A stretch of DNA of 35,496 bases, taken from positions 1 to 35,496 of the forward strand of contig JAPYQE010000036.1 of the NCBI GenBank assembly GCA_029941315.1, in the 5' to 3' direction. The notes beneath the pieces are model-generated. The model saw nothing but the letters and a program-made list of their open reading frames with translations. It was not told where the DNA came from and did no database searches. Position numbers and translations under genes: made by a program. Shown in pieces: positions 23,422 through 30,786 of the stretch; the stretch's first letter is position 1; each line of letters starts with the position of its first letter. Source of the stretch: GCA-2724215 sp015660315. Lineage in GTDB: Bacteria > Latescibacterota > UBA2968 > UBA8231.

Positions 23422-25086
23422 CTAACGGGGGTTGATCACCTGGGAGATTTTCGCGATCAAGCCGTCAGGGACAAAGGGCTTTTGCAGGAAATGGACCTGC
23501 TCTTCCTGCACCCCGTAGCGAAATACTGTGTCGTCGGTATAACCGGACATATAAAGAACGGGCATATCGGGCCGCAGGGCTTGCAGGTTTTGCGCGAGTT
23601 CGAGACCGCTCATCTTGGGCATGACTACGTCGGTCAGCAGCAGGTGGATAGGTCCGGCGTGCAATTCGGATAGCGCTATGGCCTCTTCGCCTTGTCGTGC
23701 TTCCAGCACGTTGTAGCCGTGGTCGCTCAGCACGCGCTGGGTAAAATTGCGCACCACGTCCTCGTCTTCGACCAACAATATGAATCTATTGCCGTTTTCA
23801 CTGGGTAGCTCGGGTGCGGGTGATGTTTCGGTGCGGCTTTCCTCCGGCCGGGCATCGGTGATCGGCAGGTAGAGGTCAAAGCTGGTCCCCTCGTCGAGCC
23901 GGCTGGTTACATCGATCTGGCCGCCGCTCTGGTCGACTAGGCTGTAGACCATGGACAGGCCCAAGCCCGTGCCCGTGCCCTTATCCTTAGTCGTATAGAA
24001 CGGTTCAAAGATGCGCTTGAGCACTTCGTCGGTGATGCCGCTGCCGCTATCGGTGACCCGGAGGCGGAAATATTCGCCGGGTTTGAGGTTGAGAAAGCGG
24101 TTGGTGAGTGGTTGGTCGAGCGCGATGGCGGCTGTTTCGATCCTGAGCCGTCCCCCGTGGGGCATGGCATCGCGCGCGTTGACGAGCAGGTTGACGAGCA
24201 CTTGGTCGAACAGGCCGGGGTCGGTCTTGACATAATGGGGCCCAGGCTGCAGCTCTACCTCGAAGTGGATGTCCTCGCCAACCATGCGCTGCAACATATT
24301 GCGGGCGCTCTCGATCGTGCTGTTGATGTCGATGGTGCTGTGCTGGACTATCTGGCGGCGACCGAAGGCCAGCAGTTGGCTGGTGATGATGGCGGCGCGG
24401 TCGCCGGCCTCCTTGATCGCTAGCACGTCGCTTACTAGTGGGTCCTTGTCGCCCATGCGGTTGATCACTAGATCGCTATAGCCGGTGATGATCGTCAGCA
24501 TATTGTTGAAGTCGTGGGCGACGACACCGGCCAATTGGCCCAGCGCCTCCATTTTTTGCGATTGGCGCAGTTGCTCCTTGAGCAGGGCCCGGCCCTCAAC
24601 GGCGAGCTGGCGTTCTTTCATTTCGTGTTTGAGCTCCTCGTTGACCCGCGCCAGTTCGGCCGTGCGTTCTTCGACGCGCGTTTCCAACTTGTCGTGGTGC
24701 TTTTGCAGTTCGACGCCGGTCTTGTGCCGGTAGAGGGCGAATTCGATGGAGCTATAGAGATCGCGATCCTTGAAGGGCTTGAGCACATAGGCGAAGGCTT
24801 CGGTCGCCTTGGCTCTCTGTAAGGTCGTCTCGTCGGAAAAGGCGGTGAGGTAGACGATAGGCACGTCGAAGCGCTCGCGGATCCTCCTGGCGGCCTCGAT
24901 TCCGTCGATATCGCCCTGAATCTGGATGTCCATCAGGATCAGATCCGGCTGTTCTCGCTCGACGTACTCGACGGCTTGTTGACCTGTGGACAGGACCTCT
25001 AACGCTTCATAGCCCATACGCTGCAGGCGTTTCTGGATGTCCAGACCGACGATGTTTTCGTCTTCAACGATTAGTATTCTATGCAT
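23422..25086 (-). CDS. Hybrid sensor histidine kinase (REC-HisKA-HATPase-REC)
   Basis: A 554-residue protein with no membrane segment or PAS domain. Residues 1-120 form a receiver with phospho-acceptor Asp53 (LILMDIQ) and Lys103. A coiled coil follows (about 125-180), then HisKA with His191 (GVVAHDFNNML), an ATPase domain with the N-box NLLVNARDAM, DSGSGI and GTGTGLGLSMV, and a second receiver (435-554) with Asp486 (LLLTDVVMP). A cytoplasmic kinase starting with a receiver should be fed by another kinase and pass phosphate on internally or to an unlinked partner. No response-regulator gene adjoins it, so pathway and output are unknown. Confidence 0.93.
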   Translation of the reverse strand: MHRILIVEDENIVGLDIQKRLQRMGYEALEVLSTGQQAVEYVEREQPDLILMDIQIQGDIDGIEAARRIRERFDVPIVYLTAFSDETTLQRAKATEAFAYVLKPFKDRDLYSSIEFALYRHKTGVELQKHHDKLETRVEERTAELARVNEELKHEMKERQLAVEGRALLKEQLRQSQKMEALGQLAGVVAHDFNNMLTIITGYSDLVINRMGDKDPLVSDVLAIKEAGDRAAIITSQLLAFGRRQIVQHSTIDINSTIESARNMLQRMVGEDIHFEVELQPGPHYVKTDPGLFDQVLVNLLVNARDAMPHGGRLRIETAAIALDQPLTNRFLNLKPGEYFRLRVTDSGSGITDEVLKRIFEPFYTTKDKGTGTGLGLSMVYSLVDQSGGQIDVTSRLDEGTSFDLYLPITDARPEESRTETSPAPELPSENGNRFILLVEDEDVVRNFTQRVLSDHGYNVLEARQGEEAIALSELHAGPIHLLLTDVVMPKMSGLELAQNLQALRPDMPVLYMSGYTDDTVFRYGVQEEQVHFLQKPFVPDGLIAKISQVINPR

Positions 25087-25279
25087 GGCAATTCATATGG
25101 GTAACTTCAATTGTTTAGACAATATAAATCTTCGCGCGAGGAAGTAAAACGAAATGAAAAGCGTCTGTCAATTTTTTAGCGCGCCCCCTTGCCCGGTTTG
25201 AGCATCTAATAATTCGCGAGTGTAGCTTGCCGAAAAGAGAGGCCTATGTGTACGTTGCTTGGGGTCGGAGAAAAAATGT

Positions 25280-25578
25280 ATGAGTTTGCGTATTGCTTAT
25301 TGGATTGTCGCCGAGTTGCAGCTCGCAACGGCAAGTGTTCAGGCTCAATCTGCGACGGTGAGCGGTTCGGTCGTATTGCCGGCTGGAATCAATGATAAGA
25401 AGCGCTCGTTTCGGGGCAGCCTGTAGCGGAGTCGACAGACTCTGTCCAGCCGGAAAAAAAGCCACAGAAACGGGATGAGTCCCCATTTCGCGCGGTCGTC
25501 ATCAGTGCCCATCCAACCTCGTTTACGCCCGAAGTCAAACCGCTCGCAGGGCCGATAAGGTCTGACCAAGTCCTATGA
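25280..25578 (+). pseudogene. Decayed secreted cupredoxin-like protein gene
   Basis: An ATG at 25280 opens a signal-peptide-like start (MSLRIAYWIVAEL, then ASVQAQSATVSG) and a short beta-rich segment (SVVLPAGINDKK). The frame hits TAG at about 25426, but the reading continues sensibly in another frame as VQPEKKPQKRDESP, then VVISAHPTSFTPEVKPL. This last motif resembles the first strand of plastocyanin/azurin-like domains in secreted carboxypeptidase-regulatory-like proteins. The copper-site half is missing. At least one frameshift and a truncation make it non-functional. The family call is tentative. Confidence 0.4.
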
Positions 25579-25949
25579 GGAGGAGCGGCTCATAGCTCGG
25601 GTAGAGCAGTTTTTGGCCAGCCAAGAGCTCAGACGGGAGCCGCGTACTGGTCAGGGTGTGGAGGTGGTTTATGCGCGCCGTCGTTGCAATATCGAGGTCG
25701 ACAACCGGCAGATTCTCGACCTACTGAATGTCGATGTTCAAAGACGCGGTACATCAAACCGATCGGCTCAAGGAGCGGACCAGGAAACTGGAAACGGCTT
25801 GGCGGCGGGCCGAGGACGGTGCCGAGCAAGTCGAACTGGCGGCGGTGGAATTACAGAGTTTAGGCCTGCCGCTGAACGAGGTTGTCGATTCAGGTGAAAA
25901 AATCCTGCAACAAGCCAGGGAGCGGGGGACGATTGATCGTGTTCTCTAA
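25579..25949 (+). pseudogene. Fragmented coding remnant with coiled-coil character
   Basis: From about 25570 one frame reads EEERLIARVEQFLASQELRR and continues to about 25730. A second frame, open from an ATG at 25728, reads KDAVHQTDRLKERTRKLE and continues to a TAA at 25947. The two meet at DLLN/MFKD and look like one helical protein split by a frameshift. I do not recognise the family. It lies head to head with the nitrilase remnant. Confidence 0.3.
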
Positions 25950-26155
25950 TTGTATTGCTGCGCCATATCCAGATCACCCGAATCGAAATAGTACTTCTCC
26001 AAATTCTAATAGCGATGGCCGGGTTGGTGCGCGTCGTGGCCGGGCAGGTGGGTCTTGCGGTATTTGCCGATGATCTCACCCGCCTTGTCGACCAGGATCG
26101 CCGTGTTGAAACGACGTTTGCACCCCGACTCCTGTGTTAGCGCGGCATGGCCGCT
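25946..26155 (-). pseudogene. Nitrilase-superfamily (carbon-nitrogen hydrolase) gene fragment
   Basis: The minus strand reads RFNTAILVDKAGEIIGKYRK, then THLPGHDAHQPGHRY, a TAG at 26006-26008, NLEKYYFDSGDLDMAQQYN and a final TAG. The IIGKYRKTHLPG segment, with the catalytic Lys, is the hallmark of N-carbamoyl-amino-acid hydrolases and other nitrilase-superfamily enzymes. The regions with the catalytic Glu and Cys are absent, and the piece abuts the 3' end of the PhyH gene. It is about a quarter of a normal gene. At the internal amber the family usually has Gln (as in FQHLEK), so a CAG to TAG change is likely. Confidence 0.7.
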
Positions 26156-27038
26156 ATTCCCCCCGGTGCATCACTACGCCGTTAGGGCTCTCGAAGGCGT
26201 CGATCCAGCGATGGCACCATTCTTTGTAATTGCTCAACTCGCTAGCCGGGTTGTGGCGGGAACGGGCGATGAAGTCGGGGTGGCCGGTGCGACCGGTGTG
26301 CTGGCCGGTAGGTTGGTAGCGCAAGTCGAGCGACCAGCGGCACTGGTCGGAGAAGTTGGGGGTCGATCGGTGGGGGGTGAAACGGCTCATCAGCACCACA
26401 TCGCCGCGTTTGCACTGTAGGGCGAGCGGCTCGGCCTCAGGCATGACCTCGGGGAGAATGGTCGTGCCACCGGCGGCCTGGTGGCGAAGATAGCCGGTTT
26501 CGACGATGCCGGGCAGGACCTCCATGCAGCCGTGTTCGACCATGGCGTCGGCCAGCGGAAACCAACAGGTGACGACTTCGGAGCCTTCGGCCTCGGGCAT
26601 CATCACGCCGGCGTCCTGGTGCCAAGGGACATTGTGGAATGAGGGCCCCTGGTGGTTTTCGTAGGCTTGCGGCGGTTTGGAGCGCAGGTGCTGTATGGGG
26701 TTACACGTGATCTCGGGCCCCAAGAGCGATTCGAGCAGGTTGAGTAGATGGTCGTTGCGCAAAAATTCGAAGATCGCCCGGCCCCGGTAGTGCATGATGT
26801 CCATGCCCTGGCCGATTTCGCTGCACTGTTTGCAGAGCAGGCCATAACGCGTGGCGAAGGGCGCGTCTTCGTGCAGTTGGGTCAGCTTGCCTTCGGCGTG
26901 CAAGGCCTTGGCGCGCGCGTCGATCCACTCGCACAACTCGTCGATCAATGGTTGCAGGTCATCGTTGGTTAGTGCGTCGCGGGCTATCAGTACGCCGCGG
27001 GTGTTAAATTCGTCGATCTGTGTTGGTGTAAGCTGCAT
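26154..27038 (-). CDS. Phytanoyl-CoA dioxygenase (PhyH) family protein
   Basis: Starting at the ATG 27038 (GGAG 11 bases upstream) the protein has 294 residues, typical for the family. The Fe(II) facial triad is visible: His140 and Asp142 in VPWHQDAGVMM and His223 in RFTPHRSTPN; Arg234 (DQCRWSLDLRYQ) is the 2-oxoglutarate carboxylate ligand. All residues for hydroxylase activity are present. Such bacterial proteins hydroxylate diverse small molecules (ectoine, taurine-like compounds, secondary metabolites), not necessarily phytanoyl-CoA. Its 3' end touches the nitrilase remnant, probably a deletion junction. Confidence 0.93.
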   Translation of the reverse strand: MQLTPTQIDEFNTRGVLIARDALTNDDLQPLIDELCEWIDARAKALHAEGKLTQLHEDAPFATRYGLLCKQCSEIGQGMDIMHYRGRAIFEFLRNDHLLNLLESLLGPEITCNPIQHLRSKPPQAYENHQGPSFHNVPWHQDAGVMMPEAEGSEVVTCWFPLADAMVEHGCMEVLPGIVETGYLRHQAAGGTTILPEVMPEAEPLALQCKRGDVVLMSRFTPHRSTPNFSDQCRWSLDLRYQPTGQHTGRTGHPDFIARSRHNPASELSNYKEWCHRWIDAFESPNGVVMHRGE

Positions 27039-27253
27039 GGTCAGTTTTCTCCAAGGTTCTATATGTCTTGCCAAATTAAAGAAACTGGTATCTAACTGTA
27101 AACCGCCCGCCGCTTTTAAGTCTTTATTCCGCGATGATAAAATCCATAACTGGGCCAGACGAAATCATCCGATGCTGTTTTTTGCGATTGGTACTTGCGT
27201 TGGCCTATGGACGGATGCGGAGGAGTCGGGTCATCTTAGATTTTTGAAAAAAT

Positions 27254-27304
27254 TAAAAAAATCCCTAGGGACGATCCGCGGGGTGCGGACCCTCCCTAGG
27301 GATT
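27254..27304 (-). terminator. Strong intrinsic terminator of the FlhA-like gene
   Basis: AATCCCTAGGGA (27260-27271) pairs perfectly with TCCCTAGGGATT (27293-27304). An inner stem TCCGC/GCGGA (27275-27279 and 27285-27289) extends it, and on the minus strand a run of seven T follows. It begins nine bases after the stop of the 97-residue gene. Confidence 0.93.
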
Positions 27305-27312
27305 AGTGCTGT

Positions 27313-27606
27313 TCAAAAAGCGTTCCGGTGGTTGCTGATGGTCTCGGCGAGAAAAGTCGATAGCGTGCTCGCGCTGTCTTCGCTTCCCAACTCTCCCAAT
27401 GCCACAGGTTCTTCGTGAATGAACAGTCGATATCCACGCGGCGGTAAACTGCCGTTGTCGCATACGCGGATGGGCGGCATCAAGAAGCGGTGGCGGGTCT
27501 CAATGTCCCGCCGCATCTGCCGGATGCTCTCGATTAAATTTTCCTCCTCTTGTGTATTCACATACGATACTAAATCTAAGCCTATTTCGAGTTGAATAGC
27601 CTCCAT
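27313..27606 (-). CDS. Stand-alone FlhA-like (FHIPEP cytoplasmic) domain protein
   Basis: A 97-residue protein with AAGGAG eight bases before its ATG. Residues 5-72 read like the start of the FlhA/type III export gate cytoplasmic domain: LEIGLDLVSYV, LIESIRQMRRDIETRHRF, then the hallmark PPIRVCDNGSLPPRGYRLFI and EEPVALGE. The tail STFLAETISNHRNAF resembles the later FlhA segment with the L-x-x-HL-x-E-x-I-x-x-H pattern, as if the middle had been deleted. The eight membrane helices of FlhA are absent, and no flagellar or secretion gene is in the window. It has its own terminator and good ribosome site, so it looks like a genuine small gene rather than debris. Function unknown. Confidence 0.75.
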   Translation of the reverse strand: MEAIQLEIGLDLVSYVNTQEEENLIESIRQMRRDIETRHRFLMPPIRVCDNGSLPPRGYRLFIHEEPVALGELGSEDSASTLSTFLAETISNHRNAF

Positions 27607-27609
27607 ACC

Positions 27610-27914
27610 CGTCTCCTTCTATGGACCAAATGAATAACCTTCGCTAACGGACGCGTCTTCTCGGATGAGGACGCGCTATTTACGACGGCATCGGAGGGGA
27701 GGCTCTGAGCTTTGTCGTACCCACAGAGAGCTTAGCAAGGAGGATGCCAATTGTGTGATCTATGTAAATAAAACGTGTAAAGTGTTGTAGGACAGTTTTT
27801 TGTATTGTTTTTAATTTGGTGTAATTTTGCTGCCATAACTCTGTAAACAGGCAGAAAAGGACAGATCGGCAGGAAAAGATGCGCGTTAGTGCGGGCTATC
27901 GTGGGGTAATATCG
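27610..27914. other. AT-rich non-coding gap upstream of the FlhA-like gene
   Basis: No convincing gene. 27740-27860 is A/T-rich and probably contains the promoter of the minus-strand FlhA-like gene, but I cannot pick -35 and -10 elements with confidence. Confidence 0.3.
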
Positions 27915-27953
27915 CAAACAAAAATGCCGCGGTACTCGAAGGCACCGCGGCAT
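27915..27953 (-). terminator. Intrinsic terminator of the His/Ala/Pro-rich small ORF
   Basis: ATGCCGCGGT (27924-27933) and ACCGCGGCAT (27944-27953) form a perfect 10-base stem; on the minus strand it is followed by TTTTTGTTTG. It begins about 30 bases after the small ORF's stop codon. Confidence 0.85.
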
Positions 27954-27982
27954 ATCATCCTTGGGGTCTTGCCAAACAGAGT

Positions 27983-28162
27983 TTAGGCCAGGGTATCGAT
28001 GAGGCCACCCTGCTCTTCGCTCTGCTCTAGTTGCAAACTGCTGCTCTGATTTTCGCCCTGCGGCGGAGCGGACGGGTGGGCGTCTTCCGACGGTTTGGTG
28101 GCATGCGCTGTCGGATGGGCGAGCGCCTGGGCCGGATGGGCAGCACCATGTACTGTATCCAT
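27983..28162 (-). CDS. Small His/Ala/Pro-rich protein of unknown function
   Basis: A 59-residue frame starting at ATG 28162 with AAAGGGG about ten bases upstream and a perfect terminator just downstream. The first half is rich in His, Ala and Pro (MDTVHGAAHPAQALAHPTAH); the second is Gln/Ser/Glu-rich (SSSLQLEQSEEQ) and ends GGLIDTLA. It contains no Cys and no membrane segment and is predicted to be disordered. I do not recognise it. The small size and the GG near the C-terminus raise the idea of a secreted or modified peptide, but no processing enzyme adjoins. The defined transcription unit is the best argument that it is real. Confidence 0.5.
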   Translation of the reverse strand: MDTVHGAAHPAQALAHPTAHATKPSEDAHPSAPPQGENQSSSLQLEQSEEQGGLIDTLA

Positions 28163-28184
28163 AAACAACGAACCCCTTTCATAG

Positions 28185-28255
28185 GAGCCTACCCTCACAA
28201 TGCCCCGGCACGGTGGCCGGGCTCTGATGAGGTTGGGTAGATGATGTCGTTGACA
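28185..28255 (-). other. Structured 5' region of the small ORF
   Basis: Between the PIG-L gene and the small ORF, minus-strand RNA could fold with an outer stem CTACCC/GGGTAG (about 28188-28193 and 28235-28240) and an inner CCCGGC/GCCGGG hairpin (about 28202-28223). It may be a leader element. No known riboswitch consensus was recognised. Confidence 0.3.
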
Positions 28256-28317
28256 GCTAAACGGGTCGGGTGCGCGATCCTGTGAAGGATTACCTCAGTG
28301 AACTATTCACCGAATGT

Positions 28318-29253
28318 TCAGGGTAGCTCTTCGGCGTGCTCGGCGATATAACTTTCGATATCCGCGCCGCTCATCGAGCCGGTGAAGGTGCCTCCGGGTG
28401 GCATATAATAGAATGGCTCGGCGTGCTGTAGATCGTGGGGTGCGCCGATGCGCTGATATTCTTGCAGACCGAAGAGGCGGATATACTGGCGGTCTGCTGC
28501 TTCTTCGTCGCCGTCGAGAGCCGGCAGGCATTTGCCCTCGGCGGCCAGGCGCGCCTTGAGGCGGCGGCCGGCCGCACCGGCGGGTCCTTGTGCTTTGTTC
28601 GCGCTCATAGAGGCGACTTTTTCGTCTAGGTAGTCGGAGATGTCGACGACGGTATTGTAGGGTTGCTCCGGACGCATCGCCCAATAATAGAGGTCCTTGA
28701 CTGAGTGCGGTTGCATGCCGCAAGCCAACTGTTCGGGATAGTCTTTGCCCATGCCGGCCATCCAGCGGGCGGCCTCGACGGCTTGGCCGGTGACAGTGTG
28801 GTCGGGGTTTTCCTCCCAGTGGCCCCAGGGGTTGAAGGTGGTCATCGTATCTATTTTGAGGGCGCGGATCAGATAGACCAGCCGGGCGCGCAACTCGATG
28901 GGTGAGGCTTCGTCGAGAAAGTGGTTTCTATAGCCGAGGTGGATTACCTGTTTGAAACCGATTTCCCGGGCCAGCACTTCGATTTCGCGTTCGTTCTGCG
29001 CGATGGCCTCGCCCATGGTGCCGGGGCCGCATTTTTCGTCGTTGGTGGTTTGGATTAAGTAGGCCGTATAGCCCTCGTCGATGAGCTTGGCGCAGAGACC
29101 GGCGCAGAAGAAGGGAATGTCGTCGGCGTGGGCTTGTACGGCGGCGAGGACTTTGCCTTGGTGCGGTTTGTCTTGGTTGTTGTCGCGCTTTTCTATTGTT
29201 ACTTCCCCTATGGGGGTATAGCTGGGGACTCTGGGGTCGATGGGGGTGGGCAT
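28318..29253 (-). CDS. PIG-L family N-acetylglucosaminyl deacetylase-like protein
   Basis: A 311-residue protein with AAGGAG upstream of its ATG. The zinc motif is A-H42-A-D44-D45 (AVQAHADDIPFF), a mild variant of the usual AHPDD, with a third ligand His152 in NPDHTVTGQAV. PIG-L/MshB/BshB enzymes remove acetyl groups from GlcNAc-containing lipids or thiol precursors. This longer version, with a C-terminal 110-residue extension, is common in environmental bacteria and its substrate is unknown. A diverged copy of the dispersed repeat lies immediately upstream, where its promoter should be. Confidence 0.9.
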   Translation of the reverse strand: MPTPIDPRVPSYTPIGEVTIEKRDNNQDKPHQGKVLAAVQAHADDIPFFCAGLCAKLIDEGYTAYLIQTTNDEKCGPGTMGEAIAQNEREIEVLAREIGFKQVIHLGYRNHFLDEASPIELRARLVYLIRALKIDTMTTFNPWGHWEENPDHTVTGQAVEAARWMAGMGKDYPEQLACGMQPHSVKDLYYWAMRPEQPYNTVVDISDYLDEKVASMSANKAQGPAGAAGRRLKARLAAEGKCLPALDGDEEAADRQYIRLFGLQEYQRIGAPHDLQHAEPFYYMPPGGTFTGSMSGADIESYIAEHAEELP

Positions 29254-29284
29254 GGGGTGGGGCTCCTTGCGTTGGGTGATGGGG

Positions 29285-29405
29285 GGATGCGTCTTACGCT
29301 GTGGGGCAGAGCCCCCCCTTAACGGGCAACGGTAGCGGGCGATGCGGTTCTAATCGATGATTTTGGGGAAGCTTTGTCCTACGGCAAAGTCTCAACCCCC
29401 TACTG
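29285..29405. repeat. Third, diverged copy of the dispersed repeat (copy C)
   Basis: It shows the same order of blocks as arm B at 14640-14730: a GTGGGGCAGAGCCCCCCC hairpin, CTTAACG, a GGTAGCGGGCGATGCGG block, then GCTTTGTCCTACGGCAAAG hairpin. As with arm B, it is placed just upstream of a minus-strand gene start. Confidence 0.55.
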
Positions 29406-29545
29406 CGTTAGGAGGACATATTCTATGGTTAATGATGTTGGGTGGATGGAAATATGAAAATAAAGAGCAGTGACCGCTACTGTACTTGTTCAGGTCTCCT
29501 TTATAGAACAAATGGAGTCTTAGTGGTTGGAGGTTGTTGGATATT

Positions 29546-29826
29546 ATGGCAATGGATGAATTGAATGAATTAGTGTCGCGTTCGGCGGCGGGCGAAGTAA
29601 GGGCGATTGCGCGGCTGGTGCGTGGCCTCTTCCCGATACATCCGGTGGGCGATGGTGCCTGGGCGGTTACGGACGGTGGCGACCTGAAGGCGTCGAAGGG
29701 GCCATCAATCGATTTGAAGACTTGGTCCACGCCCCAGGCAATAAAGACGAAGGCGGCGTCTGGTTCGCGGTAGATGTGGTAGTTGTTGCGGTTGCCGGCA
29801 TCGCAGCATTTGTCAATTCGATTTGA
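29546..29826 (+). pseudogene. Small frameshifted ORF with hydrophobic C-terminus
   Basis: An ATG at 29546 (also 29552) with GGAGG upstream opens AMDELNELVSRSAAGEVRAI, continuing to LFPIHPVGDGAW near 29665. From there the better reading is another frame: GYGRWRPEGVEGAINRFEDL, then VHAPGNKDEGG and a hydrophobic end VDVVVVAVAGIAAFVNSI, stopping at TGA 29824. A single frameshift would restore about 92 residues. The family is not recognised. It could be a recently broken gene, a sequencing error or programmed frameshifting. Confidence 0.4.
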
Positions 29827-29857
29827 ATTGCAAAAAGATACAGTTCCGATGGGTCAT

Positions 29858-29885
29858 TTGATCCGATGATAAAGTCGCGTATACT
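29858..29885 (+). promoter_or_regulatory. Predicted promoter of the second TIM-barrel isomerase gene
   Basis: TTGATC (29858-29863), a 16-base spacer and TATACT (29880-29885), 34 bases upstream of the ATG at 29920. Confidence 0.5.
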
Positions 29886-29919
29886 TGGAACCACACGAAA
29901 ACTCTATTAGGAGACCCTT

Positions 29920-30783
29920 ATGAAACGTTGCTGCACATCGGTGATGTTACCGCGCTGGACTCTAGACGAGACCTTCGACAAACTCGCCGAATACGGCTAC
30001 GAGGCCGTCGAGTTGCGCTGTCGTTTTAACCCCGAAGACCCGGCGGCTGAACCGGCTTTCTGGGGCCGGCACCTGAGCGACGTCAGCCCCGACAATATCC
30101 TCGACAAGGCGCCGGCGATTCGCGCGGCCGCTGAGCAGAGCGGTGTGCGCGTCGCGGCGCTGGCGCCCAAATGCCTGATCGACGAAGAAGACGAAATCCG
30201 CAAACTTTTTGCCGGAGCACTCGCCATCGATGATGAGAGCCCGCCGCTGATCCGCATCGGCGCACCGCGTCACGACCGCACGCAGGCGTATATGCCGCAA
30301 TTTTTGGCCGCGCGTAGCGGTTTTGCACAGGTGGCTGAATTGGCGGGAGAATATGGGGTGAAGGTGCTGTATGAGATTCACACCGGCACGGTGGCGGTGA
30401 CCTGTTCGCGGGCCTTGGAGTTATTGCGCGATCTGGACCCGGAGCGGATCGGCGCAATTTACGACGTGCCCAATATGCTGCGCGTCGGGTTAGAGGATAC
30501 GCGTATGGGCATGGAGGTGCTCGGGCCGTATATGGCGCATGTGCATATCGGCAATGGTGTGTTGCAGGCGGGTGAGCGCGATGAAAACGGGCAGCAAAAA
30601 TGGCAATGGGCGTTTTGCGCATTGCAGGAGGGAGTCGCCGATATTCCGCAGATCGTCGCGGATTTGCGCGACGTTGGCTACGCAGGTTATGTGTCGTTGG
30701 AGGAGTTCGGTCTGGGAGACGACGACGAGAAGATCAAAGGGCAGGGTGCCTATCTCAGGGCGCTGGCCGAGCGAGCAGACTAA
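29920..30783 (+). CDS. Sugar phosphate isomerase/epimerase (xylose isomerase-like TIM barrel), copy 2
   Basis: A 287-residue protein of the AP-endonuclease-2/xylose-isomerase-like TIM-barrel family. The metal-site candidates are Glu and His in VLYEIHTG, Asp in AIYDVPNML, His in AHVHIGNG and a final Glu in VSLEEFG, a full set for a divalent metal. GGAG lies upstream of the ATG. It is only distantly similar to the gene at 15167. Such proteins epimerise or isomerise ketoses or inositol derivatives. It is followed within three bases by a convergent kinase remnant. Confidence 0.88.
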   Translation: MKRCCTSVMLPRWTLDETFDKLAEYGYEAVELRCRFNPEDPAAEPAFWGRHLSDVSPDNILDKAPAIRAAAEQSGVRVAALAPKCLIDEEDEIRKLFAGALAIDDESPPLIRIGAPRHDRTQAYMPQFLAARSGFAQVAELAGEYGVKVLYEIHTGTVAVTCSRALELLRDLDPERIGAIYDVPNMLRVGLEDTRMGMEVLGPYMAHVHIGNGVLQAGERDENGQQKWQWAFCALQEGVADIPQIVADLRDVGYAGYVSLEEFGLGDDDEKIKGQGAYLRALAERAD

Positions 30784-30786
30784 ACC

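Noticed and set aside
27732..27953. Minus-strand 73-residue frame
   Set aside because: It starts inside the terminator hairpin of the small ORF and has no ribosome site.
27983..28162. RiPP precursor with a double-glycine leader
   Set aside because: Only six residues would follow GG, the leader pattern is poor and no modification or transport enzyme adjoins.
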